DNA of 64,000 bases from Hyphomicrobiaceae bacterium. GTDB lineage: Bacteria; Pseudomonadota; Alphaproteobacteria; Rhizobiales; Hyphomicrobiaceae. Position numbers and translations under genes: made by a program. Below are positions 24,473 to 33,026 of the stretch, in pieces; positions within the stretch are counted from its first letter, which is position 1; each line of letters begins with the position of its first letter. Location of the stretch: positions 248,001 through 312,000 of the forward strand of contig JACKJH010000001.1 of assembly GCA_020638055.1 (NCBI GenBank). The letters are read 5' to 3'. Under the pieces are notes generated by a model. That model saw only the letters and a program-made list of their open reading frames with translations. It ran no database searches and was not told the origin of the DNA.

Positions 24473-25318
24473 TCAGTTGAGACGCCCAAGCGGCTTGCCG
24501 TGTATATCCTTGGCGAATTTGCTCTCCGGCTTCAGCGGCTCTGGTCCTTCTACGCGTTCAAAGTCTAGCAGGTAGACTGTTCCGACCCCGTCCCTGAAGG
24601 AGGGTTCGAACTTGACGCGGATGCGCTCTTTTTCCGATCCGCCTACGGTATCGCCATCATTTACGACCGGGCCGTTTGAAATCAGGTAAGCAGCGAGATT
24701 ATTGACGAACAACAAAGCGTCCTGCGGCTCCATTGGCGCGGAATTGGCTTCGATCTCCATTAAACCGAAGGCGTCCATGCCAAGTGTCGAGGCCACCGTT
24801 CCTCCTTCGCCGTCACCTGACAACTGGATGAGCACCCAAAGGCGAACGGGAAGTGCCTTGTCTGTCTGGAACTTGTGGAACTCGCCAGCAAACTGGTCGG
24901 CGGAAACCAACACGTTGCCCCACGAGACGGAGATGGCGGGCAGTTGGTCAACAAACTCGCGCACAACGAGGGTGTGTTTGACATGCGCATCAAGGCGGCT
25001 TGAATGCTCCCACGTCGAGCTGACGATTAGATGCGCTTGATTTTCGCGCATAACGTCGGCTGCTTCTGGCCACCACCATGCGCTGTCGACCCAACCGCGC
25101 CAATGGTCTTCTGAAAGCTGCGTGTCAACCAATCCGGCAATAAGAACGCTTCCATCGCAGGAAACGATCTGCACATTACCGTCCGGCGGAACAATTTCAC
25201 CTACGTTGAGGAGATCACCAAAGCGTTCTTTCAGGCGCTCCACATCCGGCATCTCGGGACGTTCCAGAAAGATCATTGTCACGATCTGCTTGGGCCGTCC
25301 GTCGTTTTCATTCGCCAT
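24473..25318 (-). CDS. DUF4261 domain protein
   Basis: 281 residues, no signal peptide or membrane helix. The pattern fits DUF4261 proteins: AHLIVSSTWEHSSRLDAHVKHT in the first half, ISVSWGNVLVSADQF in the middle, and the C-terminal MDAFGLMEIEANSAPMEPQDALLFVNNLAAYLISNGPVVNDGDTVG, the most conserved block of that family. The function is unknown; related proteins occur near type VI secretion or nuclease-immunity loci in some bacteria, but nothing of that kind is nearby. The stop codon overlaps a TAGAGCGTTTCAG repeat terminus, like the GST gene. ATG at 25318 begins the frame. Confidence 0.75.
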   Translation of the reverse strand: MANENDGRPKQIVTMIFLERPEMPDVERLKERFGDLLNVGEIVPPDGNVQIVSCDGSVLIAGLVDTQLSEDHWRGWVDSAWWWPEAADVMRENQAHLIVSSTWEHSSRLDAHVKHTLVVREFVDQLPAISVSWGNVLVSADQFAGEFHKFQTDKALPVRLWVLIQLSGDGEGGTVASTLGMDAFGLMEIEANSAPMEPQDALLFVNNLAAYLISNGPVVNDGDTVGGSEKERIRVKFEPSFRDGVGTVYLLDFERVEGPEPLKPESKFAKDIHGKPLGRLN

Positions 25319-25533
25319 TGGGTGTCCTTCCTCCGGGCCGTATCACTATGCGGTTCATGCGGCTTTCGCCAGCCACGCTTTTGCGCCTGAAACGGGCTAA
25401 CACGGAGGACACTGTTGAGACAAACACGCACATTGCCCCACTGCGGTTGGCGTGTGAGCAACACTGGGAGAATTTGCGCGGAATTGGGAAGGATACCAGG
25501 ATTGCGTTACGGCGACGATGCCGGCACGGCGCT

Positions 25534-26883
25534 TTAGCGCCACGCTTCCAGACTGCCGATAAGGCCATACGGGTTTGGTAAAACAGGCGCCCAGCCGGGA
25601 ATGTGAAACGGGAGTGCCAACGCAATCTGCGAACCAGGTGTCGCAAAGATTCGGAAGACGTCCTGGTCATAGCCAATAAATTCGCGTGGCTCGTGATCCA
25701 ATTGGTGCACAACCTGCTTCCATCCATCGGCCGGTGCAAGCGCGAAGCTCGCGGCCTGCCTGGTGCCATCCAGATACGTGTTGCGAGCGCCATGCAACGC
25801 GATGGCCGCGCTTCCGGATTTTACCTTGATGTTGAAGCCGAACGTCGCCTTGGCCCATGTCGGCACGTTCATGTTTGTCAACGCGAGGTAGTATGTCGTC
25901 GCGGCAATGATCTGGGGCGATCCGGTGCCTGCACCGGCGGTAATTTCCATGATGTAGAATTCAGGACCGTAACGGCCATAATCCGGATTGGATACGGTGT
26001 TGCGGATTTTCTGGATGAGGCCATCGACATCGGTCCCCAGAGGGCCTGCCGATCCGCCATAGGTCGAGTTGTCGTCGATGAACCTGTCACCGGCTGCAAA
26101 GGTCGAACCATTGTTCGTTGATAGATAGGTCGGCGCGGCGAATGCCGCAGCAGCGATTGAATTTGGTTCAGGCGATCCTGCGAAACGTCCCGCATCCTTG
26201 AAAAGATTGAACATCATGTTTGCAGTGACGGGGGCCTGAGGAAACGACACCACGCCAGTCTGGCTATCGACCACCAGCGCCTCGCGCCAGGCGCCACCAT
26301 CGGGTGACACCTTCACGTGCCAATCATCATCTCCTGCCAGTCCAAACTCAGCGCGGCCTGACCAGTTCGTCTGGAATAGAACCGAGGCCGTGTTACCAGG
26401 CGCTGATTTGTTGATCTTCATCTGGTGGTTGCCGGAACCCGGCGTCACGTCATCATGCGTGAAAAACGTGGCGTCGGATTTGACCGCAAGCTTGTTCGTC
26501 GCGTCCGCTGAAGCATTGATGCCGAGTTGATCCACACTTCCAGCAAGGCCAAGGTTGTCCCATGCGCTGCCGTTCCAAACGAGCGCGACGGATTCCGCAG
26601 CACACCAGGCGACCCAACCCGTGCGCGGCTGATAGAACATCCAGGCGCCATCCTGCCATGCGGCAATTTCGAGATCGCGCCCGGCCCATGCTCCGGTCGG
26701 GGATGCAGCAACGATATGGCGGTCACCTTCCAACGGACTTGCAGGCGGTGCTGTCAACGTCCTGTTGACGACGGCCAGTTGCACGATCGCGTCGAGGTTT
26801 CTGAGGCTCTCGTTAAGCGTTACATGCTTTTGTGCCTGCGCCGCTGCCAGATATGGAAGCTGCAGGTTGGTCGTATTGCTCAT
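25534..26883 (-). CDS. DUF2793 phage-tail-like protein
   Basis: 449 residues from ATG 26883 (MSNTTNLQLPYLAAAQAQKHV). The N-terminal about 90 residues are a DUF2793 domain (QAQKHVTLNESLRNLDAIVQLAV, then GDRHIVAASPTGAWAGR...AAWQDGAW...PRTGW), typical of tail-fibre or gene-transfer-agent-associated proteins of alphaproteobacteria. The middle, about 135-215 (FQTNWSGRAEFGLAGDDDWHVKVSPDG), resembles receptor-binding tail fibres, and the C-terminal part is a beta-rich module with a possible glycan-binding role. No other phage or GTA gene lies in this window, so it is an orphan, perhaps from a decayed prophage or a distant GTA cluster. No signal peptide. Confidence 0.8.
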   Translation of the reverse strand: MSNTTNLQLPYLAAAQAQKHVTLNESLRNLDAIVQLAVVNRTLTAPPASPLEGDRHIVAASPTGAWAGRDLEIAAWQDGAWMFYQPRTGWVAWCAAESVALVWNGSAWDNLGLAGSVDQLGINASADATNKLAVKSDATFFTHDDVTPGSGNHQMKINKSAPGNTASVLFQTNWSGRAEFGLAGDDDWHVKVSPDGGAWREALVVDSQTGVVSFPQAPVTANMMFNLFKDAGRFAGSPEPNSIAAAAFAAPTYLSTNNGSTFAAGDRFIDDNSTYGGSAGPLGTDVDGLIQKIRNTVSNPDYGRYGPEFYIMEITAGAGTGSPQIIAATTYYLALTNMNVPTWAKATFGFNIKVKSGSAAIALHGARNTYLDGTRQAASFALAPADGWKQVVHQLDHEPREFIGYDQDVFRIFATPGSQIALALPFHIPGWAPVLPNPYGLIGSLEAWR

Positions 26884-26980
26884 CGCACCACTCGTCTGGT
26901 TTGGAATACACCGCTCCAAACTGTAGTGGTGCAACATCGCTTCGGGGATAAGTTCTCTCCAACAGCAAACCGAGTGCTGC

Positions 26981-28051
26981 TCAGCAGCAACTTCCTATCA
27001 GCGAGGTAGGCTGTTCGACCTGCGTGTCGAATGGCAAGTTGCTTCCGCAGCCGGCGAATATACCGTAGTGCGTCGAGAAGTCTCCGATCGCATCGAAATA
27101 CGGTGCAAAGCGGCTTTGTGTCAGCATGCGATAGGTGTTGCCGCACGCAGGCACCACACGCCCCTTTTCGAAGATTGATGTCCCATCTAGCTCGAACAAG
27201 TCTTCATGGCCGACAATGCCACCTTTGTATACGATGGCCTGACCGTAATCCTCGCAGCGGGCTTCAAGACCGTCGATATTGAAAAGCCGATACGTCGCGG
27301 AATAAAACCGCGCGGCTCCGCACCTGGCCGCGAGCACAGGATCATCAACGGTGAGCGGGCGTGATGTGACAAGCCTTGCGTCAGGGAAGCCTGCTTCTCG
27401 CGCAACATCGAGAAAATCACCCCAATAGAGCGCGCCGCCAAGGCATTCTCCCAACAGCACGGGGTCTTGCTTGACGCTCTCGGGCAGGCGGCGGTCGGCA
27501 TAAACGTCGGAGAAGTACATCTCGCCGCCCGGCTTCAAGAGTGAGCGTGCTCCGTTGAGAACGGCTGCCTTGTCTGGTGAAAGATTGATGACGCAGTTTG
27601 ACACGATGACGTCGAACGACGCGGGCTCCAGGCCCAGCTTGTCCAGTTCCTCGATGTAGCCTTGCTTGAACTCGACGTTGGAGCAGCAGAAGCCGAATTT
27701 CTTCTTGTGCCAATCCACATGGCGTCGTGCGACGTCGAGTTGTTCATCAGTCATGTCAACGCCGACAACGCGCCCTTTGGAGCCGACCATTTGCGCCAGC
27801 ACATAAACATCCTGTCCAGCTCCGCAGCCGAGATCCAGAACGTGGGCGCCTTGCAGATGTTCGGGTGCGACGAAACCGCAGCCGTAGTATTTGGCGCGAA
27901 CTTCTTCGTGCACATTGGCGAGCGCCTCGCGCAGGCCAGAGGGAATGGCGGCGGGTGAACAGCAGGCGCTGGTCTTCAGATCATCGGTGCCTGAGAGGAC
28001 CTTGCCGTAATATTCGCGGACGAGCTCTTTTGTCTTTGCGTGTTCATTCAT
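26981..28051 (-). CDS. arsM: Arsenite S-adenosylmethionine methyltransferase-like
   Basis: 356 residues. The Rossmann-fold SAM site is VLDLGCGAGQDVYVLAQ with the acidic loop VVGVDMT. Arsenic-binding cysteines expected in ArsM are seen in YYGCGFVAPE, NCVINLS and ARCGAARFYSATYRLF, so As(III) methylation in the cytoplasm is the best call. Extra cysteine pairs are present: SACCSP near the N-terminus, FGFCCSN, and the last two residues (GSCC). The start ATG 28051 is preferred with GGAAGTAGG upstream; ATG 28066 is in frame. No arsR, arsB or arsC lies nearby. The family has non-arsenic members, hence moderate confidence in the symbol. Confidence 0.82.
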   Translation of the reverse strand: MNEHAKTKELVREYYGKVLSGTDDLKTSACCSPAAIPSGLREALANVHEEVRAKYYGCGFVAPEHLQGAHVLDLGCGAGQDVYVLAQMVGSKGRVVGVDMTDEQLDVARRHVDWHKKKFGFCCSNVEFKQGYIEELDKLGLEPASFDVIVSNCVINLSPDKAAVLNGARSLLKPGGEMYFSDVYADRRLPESVKQDPVLLGECLGGALYWGDFLDVAREAGFPDARLVTSRPLTVDDPVLAARCGAARFYSATYRLFNIDGLEARCEDYGQAIVYKGGIVGHEDLFELDGTSIFEKGRVVPACGNTYRMLTQSRFAPYFDAIGDFSTHYGIFAGCGSNLPFDTQVEQPTSLIGSCC

Positions 28052-28363
28052 GGTGCCTACTTCCATATGCTGTCGGGCGGTTGTTCGCAGATCCTACCGC
28101 GACGCCACGGCTTGCTGGCCGCTACCGTGCCCCAGCTTCTACTCGTATTCAACCGACGACAGTGTGAACAGCAGTGCATCGCTATTGTGCCAGATTATTC
28201 AGTGCGCTCACGACACGACTGGAAAACAGACGTTATCCGTGATAGGATTTTAATTGATAAGATTATATTTGAATTCGATACGATAAGAACTGGCGGCGGC
28301 GAAGCCACCTCGCAGATGAAAACCTCATAAACCAGTGATTAGGCTCTTGAGAGAGACCGATCA
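28052..28363. promoter_or_regulatory. Divergent promoter region arsM / outer-membrane protein
   Basis: 312 bases between divergent genes. An AT-rich core at about 28235-28295 carries three GATA(A/G)G boxes spaced about 17 and 26 bases (GATAGG, GATAAG, GATAAG) and an EcoRI-type palindrome GAATTC. This is a candidate regulator-binding region; no known operator is recognised. Confidence 0.45.
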
Positions 28364-29500
28364 ATGATGGCTCTATCTGTAAGGCCCACCCGGGCGAAAC
28401 GTTCGTTCATCGTCAGTTGCGGCACTCTTTCAACATTGTGTTGTATCGCCGGCTCTGCTCTGGCTGAAGCGCAAGTGACCGCCAGCCAACCACCACATCT
28501 GAGAGAACCGGCAAGCGCAAAATCCACTCCACCACCTGCCGGCGTCGCTGGTGCTGCAATGCCTGGCGCTGGCAAGTCGGTTTCTTTCTACTACCGACAA
28601 TGGACCCGCCTCGACGGCCTGATCGCTGGCGCCAGAAAGGTCAACCCGGAATGGGTTGTGCTCAATGGCAAGAACATCAACCAGCCTCCGGAACAATATC
28701 GGCGCATGCCGGTCGAAGCTACCGTCGACATGCAGGCGTTTGGTGTCGCCTATGGATTGTCGCAACGCTTTTCCATCTATTTGTCGGGCACCTACTTCAA
28801 AATCGATGGCACAACCCTAACCTTTGCGGGCGATGCGGGAACGACGCGGCTTGGAACCACAGACTTCGCATATGAAGGCTTTGGTGACTCGCTTGCCGGT
28901 GTGAATGCCAAAATATGGAGCGGGCAAGGTCAGCAGGTCATTGCGGGCTTGTCGGTGAGCTTTCCCACCGGCTCGATCACCAAGCATGTGGAACTGCTGC
29001 TGCCCAATGGCCAGCTCAGCGACAGCAAGGTTGGGTATGCCGGCCAACTCGGCACTGGAACATTCAATCTAGTGCCGACGCTCGCCTACACCGGCAGCAA
29101 CGGCGCATTCGGATATGGCGTTGCATATCGTGGGCGCTTTGCTCTGGAAGATGAAAATAGCGAAGGCTATCGCCGGGGGAGTTTGAATGTTGCCACGGCG
29201 TGGCTCTCGTGGGCCGCCACGCAAGATCTCTCAGGATCGTTGCGTATCGAAGGAACAAGCGAGGGGGCCTTTCACGGACGTGACATGGAACTGTCTGGCC
29301 CCGGACTTGGAAGCAACCCAGCTAACGTCGGCGGCGAGCGTGTGAATGTGTTTGCAGGGCTCGATCTGCATGGCGCTGTAGCAAATTTGGGTAACGGGCG
29401 GCTGGCGATGGAATTCGGCTTGCCGGTGTATGAGAACGCCAACGGTATTCATCTCGCCCATGACTGGACATTGCAGATGTTGATCGCACTGCGCTTCTGA
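28364..29500 (+). CDS. Outer-membrane beta-barrel protein (phenol MetA-pathway-type)
   Basis: 378 residues with an N-terminal signal peptide (hydrophobic stretch SCGTLSTLCCIAGSALAEA, cleavage near residue 35) and a Pro/Ala spacer. The rest shows alternating amphipathic strands ending in the C-terminal aromatic motif typical of barrels (LQMLIALRF). Internal features such as FGDSLAGVNAKIW, IAGLSVSFPTGSI and GYGVAYRGRF resemble the Phenol_MetA_deg/transporter family of outer-membrane proteins often found with metal or aromatic-compound genes. Export or uptake substrate unknown. Divergent from arsM, suggesting shared regulation. GAGAGA precedes the ATG at a suitable distance. Confidence 0.75.
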   Translation: MMALSVRPTRAKRSFIVSCGTLSTLCCIAGSALAEAQVTASQPPHLREPASAKSTPPPAGVAGAAMPGAGKSVSFYYRQWTRLDGLIAGARKVNPEWVVLNGKNINQPPEQYRRMPVEATVDMQAFGVAYGLSQRFSIYLSGTYFKIDGTTLTFAGDAGTTRLGTTDFAYEGFGDSLAGVNAKIWSGQGQQVIAGLSVSFPTGSITKHVELLLPNGQLSDSKVGYAGQLGTGTFNLVPTLAYTGSNGAFGYGVAYRGRFALEDENSEGYRRGSLNVATAWLSWAATQDLSGSLRIEGTSEGAFHGRDMELSGPGLGSNPANVGGERVNVFAGLDLHGAVANLGNGRLAMEFGLPVYENANGIHLAHDWTLQMLIALRF

Positions 29501-29544
29501 CGATTTAAACTTGCCAGCGGGAATGGCGGCACGGCATTTGATAC

Positions 29545-31767
29545 TCACCCGGCAATCTTGGAGAAATCCGCGACGGTGAGCGTCGCTGCGCGGATCTCGT
29601 TTAAGAGCTTCAGGCGGTTTTCGCGCAGCGCCTTGTCATCGGCGTTGACGGTGACATCGTCGAAGAATTTGTCGACGGGCGCGCGCAATTCTGACAGCGC
29701 GCGCATCGCCCCTTCGAAATTTTCAACGTTGATTGCCGCCTGGGTGTCGAACTTCACCTTGGCGATTGCCGCTGCCAGATCGCGCTCGGCGGGCTCTTGC
29801 AGAAGTGGACCCGACACCTCACCGTCGTAGCGCGCTTTGTCCTTCTTCTCCTCGATGACAAGGATGTTGGACGCGCGCTTGACGCCGGCCAGGAGGTTGG
29901 CGCCGTCGTCGGTTTGCAGGAACTGATCGAGTGCCTCGACGCGCTTGACGATCAGCGCGAGGTCGTCCTGCCCTGGCAGCGCGAACACGGCGTCAATGAG
30001 GTCGTGCCGCTTGCCCTGGTCGCGCAGGTAGACTTTGAGGCGGTCAGCGAAGAAGGCGATGAGTGAGAGTCTTTCTTCTTCCCACTCACCGTAAGCGGTT
30101 GTCAGACCTGTTTCAGGATCATCCGGCTTAAGCCGCCCCTCGTATTTTAATCGCGCCTCATCAAGATCAACGCCTGTATTCGCAAGTTCGTCAAATTTTG
30201 AAAATTGATTATCTAGCGCACGCCCGTACATCATGGTCGCAAAACGCCTGAATTGGACTGACAAGTGAACATCAAGGGCTAACCGCAGATCGTTCTCTAC
30301 GCAGATGCGGATCACGCCCAGCGCGGCGCGGCGCAACTGATAGGGGTCGCCTGAGCCCGTCGGCTTTTCGTCGATCGCCCAAAAACCGACCAGGGTGTCG
30401 AGCTTATCGGCCAGCGCCACGGCAATGGCGACGCTATCTCCTTCTTCCTCCTTCGGCACCGTGTCGGTCGGTCCCTTGGGCTTGTAATGCAGCTCGATGG
30501 CGCGGGCGATTTCCGGCTTGGCCCCGGCCTTCTCGGCATAGTAGCGGCCCATCAATCCTTGCAGTTCGGGAAATTCTCCCACCATGCCCGAGACGAGGTC
30601 GGCCTTGCACAACTGAGCGGCGCGAAATGCCGCGTCAGGATCGGCATCGACGGCACCGGCGATCTCATGCGCTAATTCTGCAATGCGTTCCACGCGCTCT
30701 TTCTGCGTGCCAAGCTCTTCGTGAAAAGTTATGCCTTCGAGCGCCTGTTCCATTTCATCGAGTGGCGTCTTAAGGTCCTGCTCCCAGAAGAACTTGGCGT
30801 CCGACAGTCGTGCCGCGATGACCTTCTCGTTGCCAGAGATAATCTGTTTGCCGCCGTCCGCGGGAATGAGATTGGAGACGAGAAGGAACTTGTTGGCGAG
30901 CTTGCCGGTCTTTGGATCCTTCAGCGAGAAACACTTCTGGTGCTGCTTCATTGATGTCATCAGGCATTCGGCCGGTACATCAAGAAACGCCTTGTCGAAT
31001 GTACCCATATAGACGGTCGGCCATTCGGTCAGTCCGGCGTTCTCGGCTGCCAGGCCTAAGTCCTCGACCCATTCCAACTTGGCCGTCCTGGCGAGTTCGC
31101 GCGCCTGCTCGACAATTGCCGCTTCGCGCTCAGATGCCGGCAGCAGCACCTTGGCTTCCATAAGCTTGGTGCCGTAGTCCTCAAAGCTGTTGGCCTTGAT
31201 GGTGCCCTTGCCGTGAAAGCGGTGACCGCGTGTGGTATCGCCACTGTGCAAACCGGCCACTTCAAACGGCACAACCTTGCCACCGAGCAGACACAGAACC
31301 GAATGCAGCGGGCGCACCCATGTGAAGTTTGATGAGCCCCAGCGCATCGACTTGGGCCAGGGGAACTTTCCCATTACTTCAGGCACTGTTTCAGCGACTA
31401 TGTCGCCAGCCGCGCGACCGGGCTTTTCGATCTTGGCGACGTAGTAGTCGCCTTTTTTGGGATCGCTGACGATCTCCGCGTCGTCAATTGAGCTTAGACC
31501 AGCGGACTTCAAGAAGCCCTCAACCGCCTTGTCGGGCGCACCAACGCGCGGTCCCTTTCGTTCCTCGGAAATGGTGGGCGACTTCTGCGGCACGTCAGAG
31601 ATTGCTAGTGTCAGGCGGCGCGGCGTCGCAAACGCCAACGCCTCTCCCACCTCAAGGCCACGCGCCTTCATGCCATCGACGATCAGCCGTTTCAGATCGT
31701 CGGCTGCACGCGCCTGCATACGTGCGGGTATTTCCTCGGAAAAGAGTTCGAGCAGAAGTTCGGACAT
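29545..31767 (-). CDS. glyS: Glycyl-tRNA synthetase beta subunit
   Basis: 740 residues; beta subunit of the bacterial alpha2beta2 GlyRS, needed for tRNA binding. Recognised from the N-terminal LLLELFSEEIPARM, the GPRVGAPDKAVEGFLKSAG block, FPWPKSMRWGSSNFTWVRPLHSVLCLLGG, the HD-like and anticodon-binding C-terminal region (ALADKLDTLVGFW, PYQLRRAALGVIRI) and a DALR-like helical end. It is separated from glyQ by 1.3 kb with two small genes, one of them on the opposite strand, so the two subunits may be transcribed separately or by readthrough. Confidence 0.96.
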   Translation of the reverse strand: MSELLLELFSEEIPARMQARAADDLKRLIVDGMKARGLEVGEALAFATPRRLTLAISDVPQKSPTISEERKGPRVGAPDKAVEGFLKSAGLSSIDDAEIVSDPKKGDYYVAKIEKPGRAAGDIVAETVPEVMGKFPWPKSMRWGSSNFTWVRPLHSVLCLLGGKVVPFEVAGLHSGDTTRGHRFHGKGTIKANSFEDYGTKLMEAKVLLPASEREAAIVEQARELARTAKLEWVEDLGLAAENAGLTEWPTVYMGTFDKAFLDVPAECLMTSMKQHQKCFSLKDPKTGKLANKFLLVSNLIPADGGKQIISGNEKVIAARLSDAKFFWEQDLKTPLDEMEQALEGITFHEELGTQKERVERIAELAHEIAGAVDADPDAAFRAAQLCKADLVSGMVGEFPELQGLMGRYYAEKAGAKPEIARAIELHYKPKGPTDTVPKEEEGDSVAIAVALADKLDTLVGFWAIDEKPTGSGDPYQLRRAALGVIRICVENDLRLALDVHLSVQFRRFATMMYGRALDNQFSKFDELANTGVDLDEARLKYEGRLKPDDPETGLTTAYGEWEEERLSLIAFFADRLKVYLRDQGKRHDLIDAVFALPGQDDLALIVKRVEALDQFLQTDDGANLLAGVKRASNILVIEEKKDKARYDGEVSGPLLQEPAERDLAAAIAKVKFDTQAAINVENFEGAMRALSELRAPVDKFFDDVTVNADDKALRENRLKLLNEIRAATLTVADFSKIAG

Positions 31768-31862
31768 ACAATCGAATTCCGGTCACGGAAAAGGGCGTGG
31801 AAACTAAAATGCCTAATTCGACATATTAGGCGCCAGGGTTAATGGACAAGGTTAAGGGACGG

Positions 31863-32219
31863 TCAATTTCCTGTGGCAGGAGCGGGTGTGGCAGGCGCCG
31901 TTTCAGTTGCGGGAGCGGTGGGCGCCGTTTCAGTCGCGGGAACGGTGGGCGCCGTTTCAGTCGCGGGTGCGGCTGGCGACGCTTGGGGCGCGGGCGTCGC
32001 GGGCGCCGTTTCAGCAGGCGCAGTCACAACTTTATCGCCACCGAGCACCAGCTTGCCAATCTCCTCAGTTGCTCCGGTGGCCATAAGGTAACCCGTTCCA
32101 ACGAGTATCAACACCACGGAAAAAAGATAAACTGCCCGCCTGCGGCGCAAGAACAGCCATGCAAGAATAACCAGCGGCACCACAAGCATAACGGCACCAA
32201 GGAGGGTGGCAGAGATCAT
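31863..32219 (-). CDS. Small membrane protein with 9-residue tandem repeats
   Basis: 118 residues. Two predicted transmembrane helices at about 5-25 and 30-50 with basic residues between (FLRRRRAVY). The C-terminal 50 residues are built from 9-residue repeats with the core APATETAPT, encoded by a 27-bp minisatellite. The repeats are Ala/Pro/Thr/Glu-rich, likely disordered or a cell-wall spacer. Ribosome-binding site AAAGGAG precedes the ATG at 32219. The helical part would place the repeats on one side of the inner membrane. No family is recognised; relatives have small proteins at the same place between glyS and glyQ. Confidence 0.7.
   Translation of the reverse strand: MISATLLGAVMLVVPLVILAWLFLRRRRAVYLFSVVLILVGTGYLMATGATEEIGKLVLGGDKVVTAPAETAPATPAPQASPAAPATETAPTVPATETAPTAPATETAPATPAPATGN
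31894..31974. repeat. 27-bp minisatellite, three units
   Basis: Units start at 31894, 31921 and 31948 with GGCGCCGTTTCAG; each encodes nine residues of the APATETAPT-like repeat. Likely to vary in copy number between strains. Confidence 0.85.
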
Positions 32220-32511
32220 CGCGGGCGCTCCTTTTTCAGTCGTGTTGCCATCAGCTCAGACAACGTGTTGAGGGGTTGTTCTAGCCCAGCAGGGGCGGGC
32301 CCGCCACGATTAGTTGGCCTGGGCCAATTGCTGACAATCTCTTAAATTCGACAGCCTAAGTTTTGATGCTGCGACAAAATTTGTTAAATCAATTTGTGCA
32401 CATTGACTATTTAACACCCCGAAGTCTCAACACTTTTTTCAGTTGTTTTGCGAATAGTCGCTAACGACAGAACTCTTGTCGATCGCATCTCAGGGATTCC
32501 GGGCTGACCAC

Positions 32512-32985
32512 ATGTTCCAAAACGAAGGTTCCAATGACCAGTCCATCGCGGTGGAAATGTTGATGTCAGACGGTCGCAAACTGTTGGGCGAAATTACCGT
32601 CCCTTACGGCTCGCAACTGGTCAAGCAGCTCAACGGCTCCAACCTGTTTATCGATTTCAAGGACATGGACGGAACGCCAAAGTACATCGCCAAATCATCG
32701 GTTTTGGAACTGGTCGAACAAAAGGCGAAGAAGGCGCCCAACCTGAAGCCTTCGAAGGTGATGGAAAGCGAAAACCCCTACGTCGTGCTGGGTGTCGCGG
32801 AAAATGCGGGCCACGAACAAATCCGTTCGGCTTACGCCAAGCTTGCCAAGACCTATCATCCTGACCAGTTCAACGCCGTGAAATTGCCGCTGGAAGTGGC
32901 AAACTACATGACGCAAATGTTTGAACGGGTGTCGAACGCCTATCAGAGGCTCAACCGGCGCGAGACGGCTGAAGCTGCCGAGTAG
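32512..32985 (+). CDS. J-domain protein with distinct N-terminal domain
   Basis: 157 residues from ATG 32512. The C-terminal J-domain (about 95-155) contains NPYVVLGVAENAGHEQIRSAYAKLAKTYHPDQFN with the HPD motif intact, so it should contact DnaK or another Hsp70. The N-terminal 80 residues (VEMLMSDGRKLLGEITVPYGSQLVKQLNGSNLFIDF) look like a small beta-rich domain, not a known substrate-binding region, and the J-domain being C-terminal is unusual. An in-frame TTG at 32476 would add 12 residues. The gene lies divergently between glyS-side genes and convergent to glyQ. Likely a type-III J-protein with a specialised client. Confidence 0.85.
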   Translation: MFQNEGSNDQSIAVEMLMSDGRKLLGEITVPYGSQLVKQLNGSNLFIDFKDMDGTPKYIAKSSVLELVEQKAKKAPNLKPSKVMESENPYVVLGVAENAGHEQIRSAYAKLAKTYHPDQFNAVKLPLEVANYMTQMFERVSNAYQRLNRRETAEAAE

Positions 32986-33026
32986 GTCAATCATGGGCGG
33001 ACACAGATTTTACGGCGCTGAGTTTT

